From Burkholderiales bacterium (GTDB lineage Bacteria; Pseudomonadota; Gammaproteobacteria; Burkholderiales; JAEUOS01): a stretch of 64,000 nt of DNA. How positions within the stretch are numbered: position 1 is the first letter of the stretch; every line of letters begins with the position of its first letter. A program made the position numbers and the translations under genes. The DNA is taken from positions 1 through 64,000 of the forward strand of contig JAEUOR010000034.1 of assembly GCA_016790635.1 (NCBI GenBank), written 5' to 3'. This document shows positions 8,522 through 16,080 of this stretch, piece by piece. Below the pieces are notes generated by a model that was not told where the DNA came from, made no database searches, and saw nothing but the letters and a program-made list of their open reading frames with translations.

Positions 8522-9226
8522 ATGGGCGCCGCTCCCGTCTTTGAACAGCTCTTCGACCCCGTCTCGTCGACCCTGACCTACATCCTGGCCGACGGCGCGA
8601 CGCTGGATGCGGTCATCATCGACCCGGTCGACACCCTGGTCGAACGCGACCTCGAAGTCCTCGCGCGGCTTGGCCTCAAGCTCAAGTGCACCGTCGAGAC
8701 CCACGCCCACGCCGATCACATCACCTCGGCCGGCACCCTGCGCGCGCGCACCGGCGCGCTGGCCGCGGCGCCGTTCAACTGCGGTATCGAGCCGGCCGAC
8801 CTGCATCTGGAGGAAGGCGCGCGCATCCAATTCGGCGCCGAGACCCTGCAGGTCATCGAGACGCCCGGCCACACCGCCGGCAGCATCTGCCTCCTGTGGC
8901 GCGACGCGGTCTTCACCGGCGACACGCTTTTCATCGGCGGCTGCGGGCGCAGCGACTTCCAGGGCGGCAGCGCGGCCGACCTGTACGACAGCATCACGCT
9001 GCGGCTTTTCACGCTGCCGGCCGACACCCGTGTCTATCCGGGCCATGACTACAAGGGCAACCGGGTCTCCACCATCGGGACGGAAGTGCGCACCAATCCG
9101 CGCCTGGCGGGCAAGACGCGCGAGGAATTCATCGCCCTCATGAACGCGCTCGACCTGCCGGTGCCCAAGCTGATCGATGTGGCCGTTCCAGCCAACCGCA
9201 AGCTCGGCCTGGTGCATGGCGGATGA
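8522..9226 (+). CDS. Persulfide dioxygenase, ETHE1-like metallo-beta-lactamase fold
   Basis: The 234-residue protein should oxidise glutathione persulfide to sulfite and glutathione using mononuclear iron. It shows the family pattern THAHADH (His61, His63, Asp65, His66), TPGHT (His117), GDTLFIGGCGRSDFQ (Asp134) and YPGHDYKG (His175). The GGCGRSDFQGG signature separates ETHE1/Blh enzymes from glyoxalase II. It starts nine bases after the dehydrogenase gene but is functionally unrelated to it. The next gene, a kinase, starts inside its last codons. Confidence 0.92.
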   Translation: MGAAPVFEQLFDPVSSTLTYILADGATLDAVIIDPVDTLVERDLEVLARLGLKLKCTVETHAHADHITSAGTLRARTGALAAAPFNCGIEPADLHLEEGARIQFGAETLQVIETPGHTAGSICLLWRDAVFTGDTLFIGGCGRSDFQGGSAADLYDSITLRLFTLPADTRVYPGHDYKGNRVSTIGTEVRTNPRLAGKTREEFIALMNALDLPVPKLIDVAVPANRKLGLVHGG

Positions 9227-10223
9227 ACCCGGCGCGCCGGCAGGCGCGCCCTATGCGGGACTGACGCCGGAAGTGGTGCTCGATGCGCTGGAAGGCATCG
9301 GGCTGGCGTGCGACGGGCGCCTGATGGCGCTCAACTCCTACGAGAACCGCGTCTTCCAGGTGGGCATCGACCAGGGCGCGCCGCTGGTGGCCAAGTTCTA
9401 CCGTCCGGAACGCTGGAGCGACGCGCAGATCCTCGAGGAGCACGACTTCGCACTGGCCTTGGCCGCCGCCGAGGTGCCCATGGTGCCGCCGCTTGCGATC
9501 GACGGCATGACGCTCTTCACGCACGCCGCCTTTCGCTTCGCCGTCTTCGAGCGCCGCGGCGGACGCACCCCGGAGCTCGAGGATGCGAAGGTGTTGGCCT
9601 GGCTGGGGCGCTTCCTGGCGCGCCTGCACACCGTCGGCGCCATGACCCCGTTTGCGGCGCGCCCTGCCCTCGACCGGCAAAGCTTCGGCTGCGATTCGCG
9701 CGACTGGCTGATGCGCCACGACGCCGTGCCGGCCGATCTGGTCCCCGCCTGGCGCGCCGCCATCGACCTGGCGCTGGAACTGGTGGAACGCTGCTACGAG
9801 CGCGCGGGCCAAGTCGTATTGCTGCGCTGCCACGGCGACTGCCATCCGGGCAACCTCTTGTGGACCGATGCCGGGCCGCATTTTGTCGACCTGGACGACG
9901 CGCGCATGGCGCCGGCGGTGCAGGACCTCTGGATGCTCCTGCCCGGAGGGGACGCCGCCGCGGCAGCACTCGGCGACCTGATCGGCGGCTACGAGGAAAT
10001 GCGTGACTTCGACGATGCCGAACTGCACCTGATCGAGGCCCTGCGCACCCTGCGGCTCATCCACCACGCCGCCTGGCTGGCGCGGCGCTGGAACGACCCG
10101 GCCTTTCCGGCGGCCTTTCCGTGGTTCGCCAGCCAGCGCTACTGGCAGGACCGCATCCTCGAACTCAAGGAGCAGGCTGCCCTGATGCAGGAAGCGCCGC
10201 TGCGTCCTCTGCGGCGCCGCTGA
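9216..10223 (+). CDS. srkA: Stress response kinase A (RdoA/SrkA family serine/threonine kinase)
   Basis: The 335-residue protein has the aminoglycoside-phosphotransferase-type kinase fold. The catalytic loop reads RCHGDCHPGNLLW and the metal-binding segment FVDLDDARMAP, as in E. coli SrkA (YihE), which protects cells against stress-induced death. ATG 9216 is chosen because the MADEPG...PYAGLTPEVVLDALE start fits the family; it overlaps the ETHE1 gene by 11 bases. In E. coli srkA precedes dsbA. Here it is coupled to a persulfide dioxygenase, which still places it in a thiol-stress setting. Confidence 0.88.
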   Translation: MADEPGAPAGAPYAGLTPEVVLDALEGIGLACDGRLMALNSYENRVFQVGIDQGAPLVAKFYRPERWSDAQILEEHDFALALAAAEVPMVPPLAIDGMTLFTHAAFRFAVFERRGGRTPELEDAKVLAWLGRFLARLHTVGAMTPFAARPALDRQSFGCDSRDWLMRHDAVPADLVPAWRAAIDLALELVERCYERAGQVVLLRCHGDCHPGNLLWTDAGPHFVDLDDARMAPAVQDLWMLLPGGDAAAAALGDLIGGYEEMRDFDDAELHLIEALRTLRLIHHAAWLARRWNDPAFPAAFPWFASQRYWQDRILELKEQAALMQEAPLRPLRRR

Positions 10224-10262
10224 GCCGCAGGGCACGGCAAGCGCCGCGCCCCGTCACGCGCC

Positions 10263-10691
10263 TCAATCGATCGCGAGGCGCTTGCTGCCCGGCTGGGTCT
10301 TCTTGGGCAGGGTCAGGGTGAGGACGCCGTTGTCGTACTTGGCGCGAGCCGCGGCCGCGTCGACCTCGACAGGCAGCTGGAAACTGCGCGACACCTGTCC
10401 GTAATAGCGCTCGCTGCGCAGGACCTTGTCTTCCTTGGTCTGCTGGTCCTGCTGCCGCACCTCCGCCGAAATGGTGACCACGCCGCCGTCCACGGCAACG
10501 TGGATGTCGTCCTTGGCCACGCCCGGCACCTCGGCGGCGACGGTGTAGGCGGAGGTGTTTTCGCTCACATCGACCTTGATCTGGGCCGGCAACGCGTCGC
10601 CGTGCAGGGGCTTGATGAAATAGCCGGGGGCGACGTCGCGAAAGAATTCGTCGAAGAGGCTGCGTCCGCCAAAGGGGGTGAGGTTTGCCAT
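10263..10691 (-). CDS. Hsp20 family small heat shock protein
   Basis: The 142-residue protein is an ATP-independent chaperone of the alpha-crystallin family. The core domain runs from about residue 35 to 130 and includes AEVPGVAKDDIHVAVDGG and the closing GVLTLTLPKK motif with the conserved G-L pair. The start is fixed by AAGGAGAGCGAA before the ATG. It is convergent with srkA. The upstream region carries an FNR-like site shared with the divergent SDR gene, so low oxygen may induce it. Confidence 0.93.
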   Translation of the reverse strand: MANLTPFGGRSLFDEFFRDVAPGYFIKPLHGDALPAQIKVDVSENTSAYTVAAEVPGVAKDDIHVAVDGGVVTISAEVRQQDQQTKEDKVLRSERYYGQVSRSFQLPVEVDAAAARAKYDNGVLTLTLPKKTQPGSKRLAID

Positions 10692-10791
10692 TTCGCTCTC
10701 CTTGAGTCGTGAAGCCGGGACGCACCGTGCATCCCGCATGCCTGTTACATGCTGCCGCCCTGCCGGGCTTCAAGTGCCCGATCGCGCCGGT

Positions 10792-10805
10792 TTGACGCAG
10801 GTCAA
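10792..10805. promoter_or_regulatory. FNR/ANR-like site between hsp20 and SDR genes
   Basis: TTGACGCAGGTCAA is a 5+5 inverted repeat with a 4-base spacer, very close to the FNR/ANR/Dnr consensus TTGAT-N4-ATCAA. The flanking T and A extend it by one pair to 10791-10806. It is centred about 68 bases before the SDR start and 107 before the hsp20 start, so it could serve either divergent gene. The regulator itself is not in the window. Confidence 0.55.
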
Positions 10806-10865
10806 ACTCGGGTAAATTGCGAGGGCAATGCGCGCGCCATCCCGGCGCGCGGCAAGGGAGATCTG

Positions 10866-11624
10866 ATGAGCAATCACAACAAGGTGGCGATTGTCACCGG
10901 CGCCGGCTCCGGAGTCGGCAAAGCGGCGGCACTGGCCCTGATCAAGGGCGGGTACCGCGTGGTTTTCGCGGGTCGGCGCGCCGACGTCCTGGAGACGGCG
11001 ATCAAGGAGGCGCAGGGTTCGGCGGCCAACGCCCTGGCCGTGCCGACCGACGTCGCCAGCGAGGCCTCGGTCGCCGCGCTTTTTGCCAAGACCGTGTCGG
11101 CGTTCGGCCGGGTCGACGTGCTGTTCAACAACGCGGGAGTCAATGCGCCCGGCGGCTCGCTGGAAGAGCTCTCGCTGGAGAACTGGCAGAACGTGGTCAA
11201 CATCAACCTGACCGGCATGTTCCTGTGCACGCGCGAGGCCTTCAAGGTCATGAAGTCACAGACCCCGCGCGGGGGGCGCATCATCAACAACGGCTCGATC
11301 TCGGCGCACGCGCCGCGCCCCGGTTCGGTCGCCTACACCGCGACCAAGCACGCGGTGACCGGCATCACCAAGACCGCGGCGCTCGACGGGCGCAAGTACG
11401 ACATCGCCGTCGGCCAGATCGACATCGGCAATGCGGCCACCGAAATGGCCGCGCGCATGGCCCGTGGCGTGCCGCAGGCCAATGGAACGATCGCGCCGGA
11501 GCCGCTCATGGACGTCAACCATGTCGGCGAGGCGGTGCGCCAGATGGCCGACCTGCCGCTGGAGTCGAACATCCTCACCATGACCATCATGGCCACCAAG
11601 ATGCCGTTCGTCGGGCGCGGTTAA
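10866..11624 (+). CDS. SDR family NAD(P)-dependent oxidoreductase
   Basis: The 252-residue classical short-chain dehydrogenase has TGAGSGVG (11-18) for cofactor binding, NNAG at 88-91 and the catalytic Ser/Tyr157/Lys161 in the SVAYTATK region. ATG 10866 has AAGGGAG just upstream. The C-terminal half ([17 protein letters not shown], then [14 protein letters not shown]) matches a group of proteobacterial SDRs of unknown substrate. It stands alone, divergent from hsp20, with the FNR-like site upstream. Confidence 0.88.
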   Translation: MSNHNKVAIVTGAGSGVGKAAALALIKGGYRVVFAGRRADVLETAIKEAQGSAANALAVPTDVASEASVAALFAKTVSAFGRVDVLFNNAGVNAPGGSLEELSLENWQNVVNINLTGMFLCTREAFKVMKSQTPRGGRIINNGSISAHAPRPGSVAYTATKHAVTGITKTAALDGRKYDIAVGQIDIGNAATEMAARMARGVPQANGTIAPEPLMDVNHVGEAVRQMADLPLESNILTMTIMATKMPFVGRG

Positions 11625-11695
11625 CGGGAAAAGTGCTATCGTTACCGGATCTGTATTGACGGAACGGCGCCGCCGGACCAAAGCGGGAGAAGAAA

Positions 11696-12220
11696 ATGAA
11701 GAAAATCCTCGCCATCACCTGGGCCTTGTGCCTGTTTGCCGCCACGGCCGGTCATGCCAAGACGCCGGACGGCTGGCCGTTCGTCGAGTACACCGAGGCG
11801 ATCAAGCTCTCGCAGAAGACCGGCAAGCCGCTGTTCGTCCTGTACGGCTTTCCGACCTGCCCCTACTGCGAGTACCTCAACAAGCACACCTTCTCCAGCG
11901 AGATGCTGCGCAAGCGGTACACCGCGAATTACGTGCTCGGCTACTTCGACATCCGCGGCAACCCGGCCGATGTCCTGACCCTGCATGACGGCAAGAAGAT
12001 GACCCGCGCGGAGGCGATCAAGCACCTGAAGGGGAGCCCGGTGCCCGGCTGGACCTTCGTGTCATCCGACGGCCGCGAACTCCTGCAGCGCAAGGGTTCG
12101 CGCACCAAGGTGGCTGCCTTCCTGCAATTCGACGCCTACGTGCGCGGCGGCGATCCGGCCACCATGACCTACGAGCAGTTTCTGGCCAGCCGCGGCTGGG
12201 TCGAGGAAAAGGTCGAGTAG
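11696..12220 (+). CDS. Exported thioredoxin-fold protein with CPYC motif
   Basis: The 174-residue protein begins with a clear Sec signal peptide (MKKILAITWALCLFAATAGHA), so the mature part should be periplasmic. The redox motif is Cys55-Pro-Tyr-Cys58 in GFPTCPYCEYL, the same dipeptide as in glutaredoxins, followed by a segment resembling the SoxW/thioredoxin_7 group (NKHTFSSEMLRKRY). It would exchange disulfides with an unknown partner. Its stop codon is 17 bases from the start of the CDGSH protein gene, so the two are very likely one operon. GGGAGAAG precedes the ATG. Confidence 0.85.
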   Translation: MKKILAITWALCLFAATAGHAKTPDGWPFVEYTEAIKLSQKTGKPLFVLYGFPTCPYCEYLNKHTFSSEMLRKRYTANYVLGYFDIRGNPADVLTLHDGKKMTRAEAIKHLKGSPVPGWTFVSSDGRELLQRKGSRTKVAAFLQFDAYVRGGDPATMTYEQFLASRGWVEEKVE

Positions 12221-12237
12221 GCCTGAAGGAGAACGCC

Positions 12238-13047
12238 ATGCAAGACAAGACCGCCGACCCGGGCCCGGACGACGATTTCTCCGCCGGGCGCCGCCGCCTC
12301 CTGACCGGCACGGCTGCCGGCGTCAGCGTGTTCGTGCAAAGCGTGGATGCGCAGACCGCCAAGCCGGCTGCGCGCCCGGTCGAGATCCAGACCGGCGAAG
12401 GCAGGACCGAATCCCCGGGCAAGTCGGTCACCATCTTTTTCGACGGCAAGCGCTGCATCCATGCACGCTACTGCGTCCTCGGCGCGCCGACGGTGTTCCT
12501 GGCCAACGTCAAGGGCCCCTGGATCAATCCCGACGCCGAGGCTGTCGAGCATGTCATCCACACGGTGCGCCAGTGTCCTTCCGGGGCGCTGACCTACAAG
12601 CGCAACGATGGCGGCGCCGAGGAGCCGGCCCCCAAGGTGAACCTGGTGCGGCTGCGCGAGAACGGCCCGCTTGCGGTACATGCCAAGGCAGACGTCAAGG
12701 GTGGCGACGAGGTCCTGCGCGCCACCCTGTGCCGTTGCGGCGCCTCCAAGACCAAGCCCTACTGCGACAACTCGCACAAGGCGGCCAAGTTCTCAGCCAG
12801 CGGCGAGGCCGCACCCGGTGCGAACATGAAGCCGCTGGCCGAGCGCGCCGGCACGCTCACGGTCACGCCGCTGACTGACGGCCCCTACCTGGTGCAGGGC
12901 AACATGGAAATTGTGACCGGCACGGGGGCCACCATCGCCCGCACGACCAACGCGATCCTGTGCCGTTGCGGCGGATCGAAGAACAAGCCCTATTGCGACG
13001 GCACGCACTCGGTGGTGCGCTTCAAGGCCAAGGGACACGAAACCTGA
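12238..13047 (+). CDS. Triple Fe-S protein: divergent 4Fe-4S domain plus two CDGSH domains, with Tat-like leader
   Basis: The 269-residue protein has three predicted Fe-S domains. Residues 65-120 match the mono-cluster Fer4_19 type (Cys73-IHARY-Cys79, then Cys113-PSGAL). CDGSH domain 1 has Cys165, Cys167, Cys176 and His180; domain 2 has Cys242, Cys244, Cys253 and His257, the three-Cys-one-His [2Fe-2S] pattern of the mitoNEET family. The N-terminus carries GRRRLLTGTAAGVSVFVQS and a possible VDA cleavage point, which looks like a twin-arginine leader; related bacterial proteins are normally cytoplasmic. Coexport with the upstream thioredoxin-fold protein is an inference. GAAGGAG lies before the ATG. 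Confidence 0.85.
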   Translation: MQDKTADPGPDDDFSAGRRRLLTGTAAGVSVFVQSVDAQTAKPAARPVEIQTGEGRTESPGKSVTIFFDGKRCIHARYCVLGAPTVFLANVKGPWINPDAEAVEHVIHTVRQCPSGALTYKRNDGGAEEPAPKVNLVRLRENGPLAVHAKADVKGGDEVLRATLCRCGASKTKPYCDNSHKAAKFSASGEAAPGANMKPLAERAGTLTVTPLTDGPYLVQGNMEIVTGTGATIARTTNAILCRCGGSKNKPYCDGTHSVVRFKAKGHET

Positions 13048-13068
13048 GGCGCAGCGCTCCGCTGCGCC
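13048..13068. terminator. Hairpin between convergent CDGSH and slyD genes
   Basis: GGCGCAGCG at 13048-13056 pairs with CGCTGCGCC at 13060-13068 around a CTC loop. It starts right behind the CDGSH stop codon and ends just before the slyD stop. No T-run follows on either strand. Confidence 0.5.
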
Positions 13069-13072
13069 GACT

Positions 13073-13567
13073 TCAGTGCCGATAGCCGGTCGCCTCGCCC
13101 GGCCCTGCGACGCTGCCCTGCGCGCGTTCCGCGGCGGTTGATGCGCGCACTGCCTCGATGCGGCACTCGAAGACCAGCGCCAATCCGGCCAGCGGATGGT
13201 TGGCGTCCAGCACCACCTTGCCGTCGGCGATGTCGGTGACCGTGAAGATGTCCGCATCGTCGCCGACATCTTCGCCCGGAATGCCCTCGAACTGCATGCC
13301 GACCTCGAGTACTTCGGGAAAGAGGTCGCGCTCCTCGACCCGCAGCAACTCCTCGTCGTAGTCGCCGAAGGCATCTTCCGGTTCGAGCTTGACGCTGGCC
13401 GTGTCGCCACCGGCGCGGCCTTCGAGCGCGGCTTCCACCAAGGGGAAGATGTTGCCGTATCCGCCATGCAGGTAGTCGACCGGCTGCTCGGCGCTCTCCA
13501 GCAGCTCGCCCTGCGCGTCGTAGAGCTTGTAGGTGATCGTGACGACCGCGTCGCGCCCGACCTTCAT
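13073..13567 (-). CDS. slyD: FKBP-type peptidyl-prolyl isomerase, SlyD-like
   Basis: The 164-residue protein catalyses proline isomerisation and acts as a folding helper. It shows the SlyD order: an FKBP half with TITYKLYDAQGELLE and PVDYLHGGYGNIFPLVEAALEG, an insert-in-flap segment (about 65-125), then DANHPLAGLALVFE closing the FKBP fold. The histidine-rich metal-binding tail of E. coli SlyD is absent; only GYRH remains, so a nickel role is unlikely. It is 16 bases downstream of the peroxiredoxin gene and probably cotranscribed with it. Confidence 0.9.
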   Translation of the reverse strand: MKVGRDAVVTITYKLYDAQGELLESAEQPVDYLHGGYGNIFPLVEAALEGRAGGDTASVKLEPEDAFGDYDEELLRVEERDLFPEVLEVGMQFEGIPGEDVGDDADIFTVTDIADGKVVLDANHPLAGLALVFECRIEAVRASTAAERAQGSVAGPGEATGYRH

Positions 13568-13583
13568 GGCGCGATCCGGGTGT

Positions 13584-14051
13584 TCAATGCAGGTCCCGCA
13601 CCAGGGCCAGGACCGCGCCCGCGTGCCCCTTGGGGCTCACGCCGTACATGGCATGCCGCACGCGGCCGGAACGGTCGATGACAAAGGTCGAGCGCAGTAC
13701 GTGGGGGCGACCGGCGCTGGTGGCCGCGTCGGCCTTGACGACGTCGTAGTCGCGGCAGGTTTCGCATTCGGGGTCGGCGAGAAGGGTAACGGTCAGTCCA
13801 TGCCGGTCGCGAAACTCGGCATGGCTCATCCAGTCGTCGGGCGAGACGCCCAGCACGACGCAGTTGCAGCGGCGGAAGTCGGCATCCAGATCGGAGAACT
13901 CGATCGCTTCGGTCGTGCTGCCGGGCAGGTTGTCGCGGTCGTAGAAATAGAGCACGACGTTGCGCTTGCCGCGCAGCTTGGAAAACTCGACCAACTCCAT
14001 GTCGGCATCGGCCAGTCTGAAATCGGGGGCTACCTGTCCGGCGTTGAGCAT
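13584..14051 (-). CDS. Peroxiredoxin-like protein (BCP/PrxQ type) lacking the peroxidatic cysteine
   Basis: The 155-residue protein has the AhpC-TSA/BCP fold (GQVAPDFRLADAD, NVVLYFYDRDNLPG, VVLGVSPDD, STFVIDRSG). In active BCP enzymes the loop reads PGCT with the peroxidatic Cys; here it is PGSTTEA with Ser45, encoded by AGC, one base from TGC. Other cysteines remain at 62, 64, 96 and 99, forming CXC and CXXC pairs. A normal peroxidase reaction is therefore not expected; the protein may be a disulfide carrier, chaperone or sensor. The start ATG 14051 gives the standard family N-terminus. It is cotranscribed with slyD. Confidence 0.85.
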   Translation of the reverse strand: MLNAGQVAPDFRLADADMELVEFSKLRGKRNVVLYFYDRDNLPGSTTEAIEFSDLDADFRRCNCVVLGVSPDDWMSHAEFRDRHGLTVTLLADPECETCRDYDVVKADAATSAGRPHVLRSTFVIDRSGRVRHAMYGVSPKGHAGAVLALVRDLH

Positions 14052-14115
14052 TTCTGGACTCCTGCACGGCTTCTTGGCCGCTGATCGAAAATGGACGTTT
14101 GACTCCTGGCTGTTC

Positions 14116-14143
14116 TTGGTACGGACTGCGTGCTTCCTATAAT
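14116..14143 (+). promoter_or_regulatory. Sigma-70-like promoter for the ribosomal oxygenase gene
   Basis: TTGGTA at 14116-14121 and a perfect TATAAT at 14138-14143 are separated by 16 bases. The -10 box lies about 30 bases before the ATG at 14176. It is the best-matching -10 element I noticed in the window. Confidence 0.6.
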
Positions 14144-14175
14144 AGCCAGATGAAAATGCGCTTGCCAAGTGAAAA

Positions 14176-15312
14176 ATGATCCTGCCCTGCGATACCTGGC
14201 AGTTGCTTGGCGGACTGTCGCCGGCGCAGTTCATGTCGCGTTACTGGCAGCGAAAACCGCTCCTGATCCGCAATTCCCTGCCCGCCCTGCCTGCCGGCCT
14301 CACGCGCGCCCGGATGTTCCAACTGGCCGGGCGTGACGACGCCGAGAGCCGTATCGTCAGTCGGGTGCGCCGCAGATGGTCGCTCGAGCACGGGCCTTTT
14401 CCCGCCTCTGCTCTGCGCGCTCGCGAAACGCCCTGGACCCTCCTGGTGCAGGGTGTCAACCTGTTCGACCCTGCCGCCGACGCGATCCTGCGCCGCTTCG
14501 ACTTCATCCCGCAGACGCGCCTGGATGACCTGATGGTCTCGTGGGCGACCGACCAAGGCGGTGTCGGGCCGCATTTCGATTCCTACGACGTGTTCCTGCT
14601 GCAGCTCGCGGGGCGCCGGCGCTGGCGGCTGTCACGCCAGAAGGACCGCCGGCTGGATGCGCGCGCACCGCTCAAGATCCTGGCCGGGTTTCGGCCGCAG
14701 GAGGAGCATGTGCTCGACCCCGGCGACATGCTCTACCTGCCGCCGGGGTTCGCGCACGAGGGCGTGGCGATCGGCGAATGCATGACCGCCTCGATCGGTT
14801 TTCGCGCCGCCTCGGCGACCGAGCTCGCGCGCGGCGTCCTGGAGGGGCTGGCCGATACCATCGCGCGCCCCGGGCACTTCACCGACCCGGGGCGCCGGCC
14901 GACCGCGCATCCCGGACTCATCGATGATTTCCAGGTCGATGAAACCCTGCGCCTGATCGGCGACCTGCGCCCCACGCGCAGCCAGGTCCTGCGCCATATC
15001 GGCACGAGTCTCTCCGAGCCCAAGCCGCAGGTGGTGTTCGACGCCCCTCATCCGCGGCTGTCGGCGGCAGCCTTCGCGCAGGCGGTGCGTCGGCACGGAA
15101 TTCGCTTGGACCTGCGCACCGGCATGCTGTATCGAGGCACGAGTGTTTTCATCAATGGCGAAGCGCATGGCCTGCCGCGCGCAGCATCTGCGTTGCGACA
15201 ACTGGCCGACCGGCGCAGCCTGCCCGCCGGTAGCGCACTCGGAGCAGCGGCCGGTACACTGATCTACGCTTGGTATACGCATGGCTGGCTGCACCCTGGA
15301 GAGCACCCGTGA
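14176..15312 (+). CDS. roxA: Ribosomal protein uL16 3-hydroxylase (RoxA/YcfD-like cupin)
   Basis: The 378-residue Fe(II)/2-oxoglutarate oxygenase has a JmjC-type cupin. Iron ligands are His133 and Asp135 in GVGPHFDSYDVFLLQ and His194 in PPGFAHEGVA. The N-terminal pattern LSPAQFMSRYWQRKPLLI and the C-terminal winged-helix part match YcfD, which hydroxylates an arginine of ribosomal protein L16 (uL16). Length agrees with E. coli YcfD (373). It has its own promoter and its stop overlaps the next gene start by four bases (GTGA). Confidence 0.9.
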   Translation: MILPCDTWQLLGGLSPAQFMSRYWQRKPLLIRNSLPALPAGLTRARMFQLAGRDDAESRIVSRVRRRWSLEHGPFPASALRARETPWTLLVQGVNLFDPAADAILRRFDFIPQTRLDDLMVSWATDQGGVGPHFDSYDVFLLQLAGRRRWRLSRQKDRRLDARAPLKILAGFRPQEEHVLDPGDMLYLPPGFAHEGVAIGECMTASIGFRAASATELARGVLEGLADTIARPGHFTDPGRRPTAHPGLIDDFQVDETLRLIGDLRPTRSQVLRHIGTSLSEPKPQVVFDAPHPRLSAAAFAQAVRRHGIRLDLRTGMLYRGTSVFINGEAHGLPRAASALRQLADRRSLPAGSALGAAAGTLIYAWYTHGWLHPGEHP

Positions 15313-16073
15313 CAGACGATTTCGACCTGGATTTCACCCGCAAACCACCACCGGTCCCCCCGCCGCCCGGCAAGGCCGCGCCCGCAGCACCTGCTGCCGC
15401 GGCGCCCAAGGGGCCGGCGGTCGCTGCGAAGGCGCCGGCGGTGGCGCCGGCAAAGGCGCAGCCCGCAACGCCCTCCAAGCCAGCCGCCGGCGCGGCCGCC
15501 GCCAAGGCGCCCGCAGGCACGGCACCCGCGGCGCCGCGCGGCGCGGTCGTCAAGACCAGTACGCCGGCGCTCGGTGCGCCGGGAGCGCCCGCACAGGCCG
15601 GCGAGCGGCGATTGATCGGATCGCGCGGCGAGTTCTCCGCCGCTCTGGACGAAGTCATTGCGCGTGCCGACCGCACGCTGCGCATCTTCGACCCGACGCT
15701 GGAACACTACGGATTGAACAGCGCCGCGCGCGAGGAGCAGCTGGCCGAATTTCTCAATCGCCGCCGCACCAACCGCCTCATGCTCGTCGCGCACGACATG
15801 CAGGTCGTGACGCGCGCCGCGCGCTTCATGCGCCTCCTGCGGCGCTTCAGCCATGCCATCGCGGTACACCAGACGCACGACGCCATTCGCAACCTGGAAG
15901 ACGTGCTGATCGTCGCCGACGACCTCCATTGCCTGCGCCGCCCGCACTTTCAGCACCCCAAGGGCGTGGTCTATTTCGACGACCGCGGCGAGACCCGCGA
16001 GTGGCTCAATCGCTTCAATGCGATCTGGGAGCAGAGCAACCCGGCCGTCAGCGCCACCACCGTGGGCCTGTAG
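15309..16073 (+). CDS. DUF7931-like protein with Ala/Pro-rich N-terminus
   Basis: The 254-residue protein has two parts. Residues 10 to about 95 are an Ala/Pro/Lys low-complexity stretch, probably disordered. Residues 100-245 form a domain (LIGSRGEFSAALDEVIARA, RIFDPTLEHYGL, FLNRRRTNRLMLVAHD, DDLHCLRRPHFQHPKG) that resembles half of a phospholipase-D-like fold but shows no HKD catalytic motif. The GTG start overlaps the ribosomal oxygenase stop. The next gene begins seven bases after its stop. Function unknown. Confidence 0.75.
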   Translation: MTDDFDLDFTRKPPPVPPPPGKAAPAAPAAAAPKGPAVAAKAPAVAPAKAQPATPSKPAAGAAAAKAPAGTAPAAPRGAVVKTSTPALGAPGAPAQAGERRLIGSRGEFSAALDEVIARADRTLRIFDPTLEHYGLNSAAREEQLAEFLNRRRTNRLMLVAHDMQVVTRAARFMRLLRRFSHAIAVHQTHDAIRNLEDVLIVADDLHCLRRPHFQHPKGVVYFDDRGETREWLNRFNAIWEQSNPAVSATTVGL

Positions 16074-16080
16074 CCAAGCG

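Noticed and set aside
13584..14051. Calling the Cys-less peroxiredoxin a pseudogene
   Set aside because: The frame is complete, has a normal start and length and keeps all other motifs; loss of one residue does not show decay.
15340..15590. Tandem DNA repeat in the Ala/Pro-rich stretch
   Set aside because: The codons vary and no unit repeats exactly; it is amino-acid low complexity, not a DNA repeat array.
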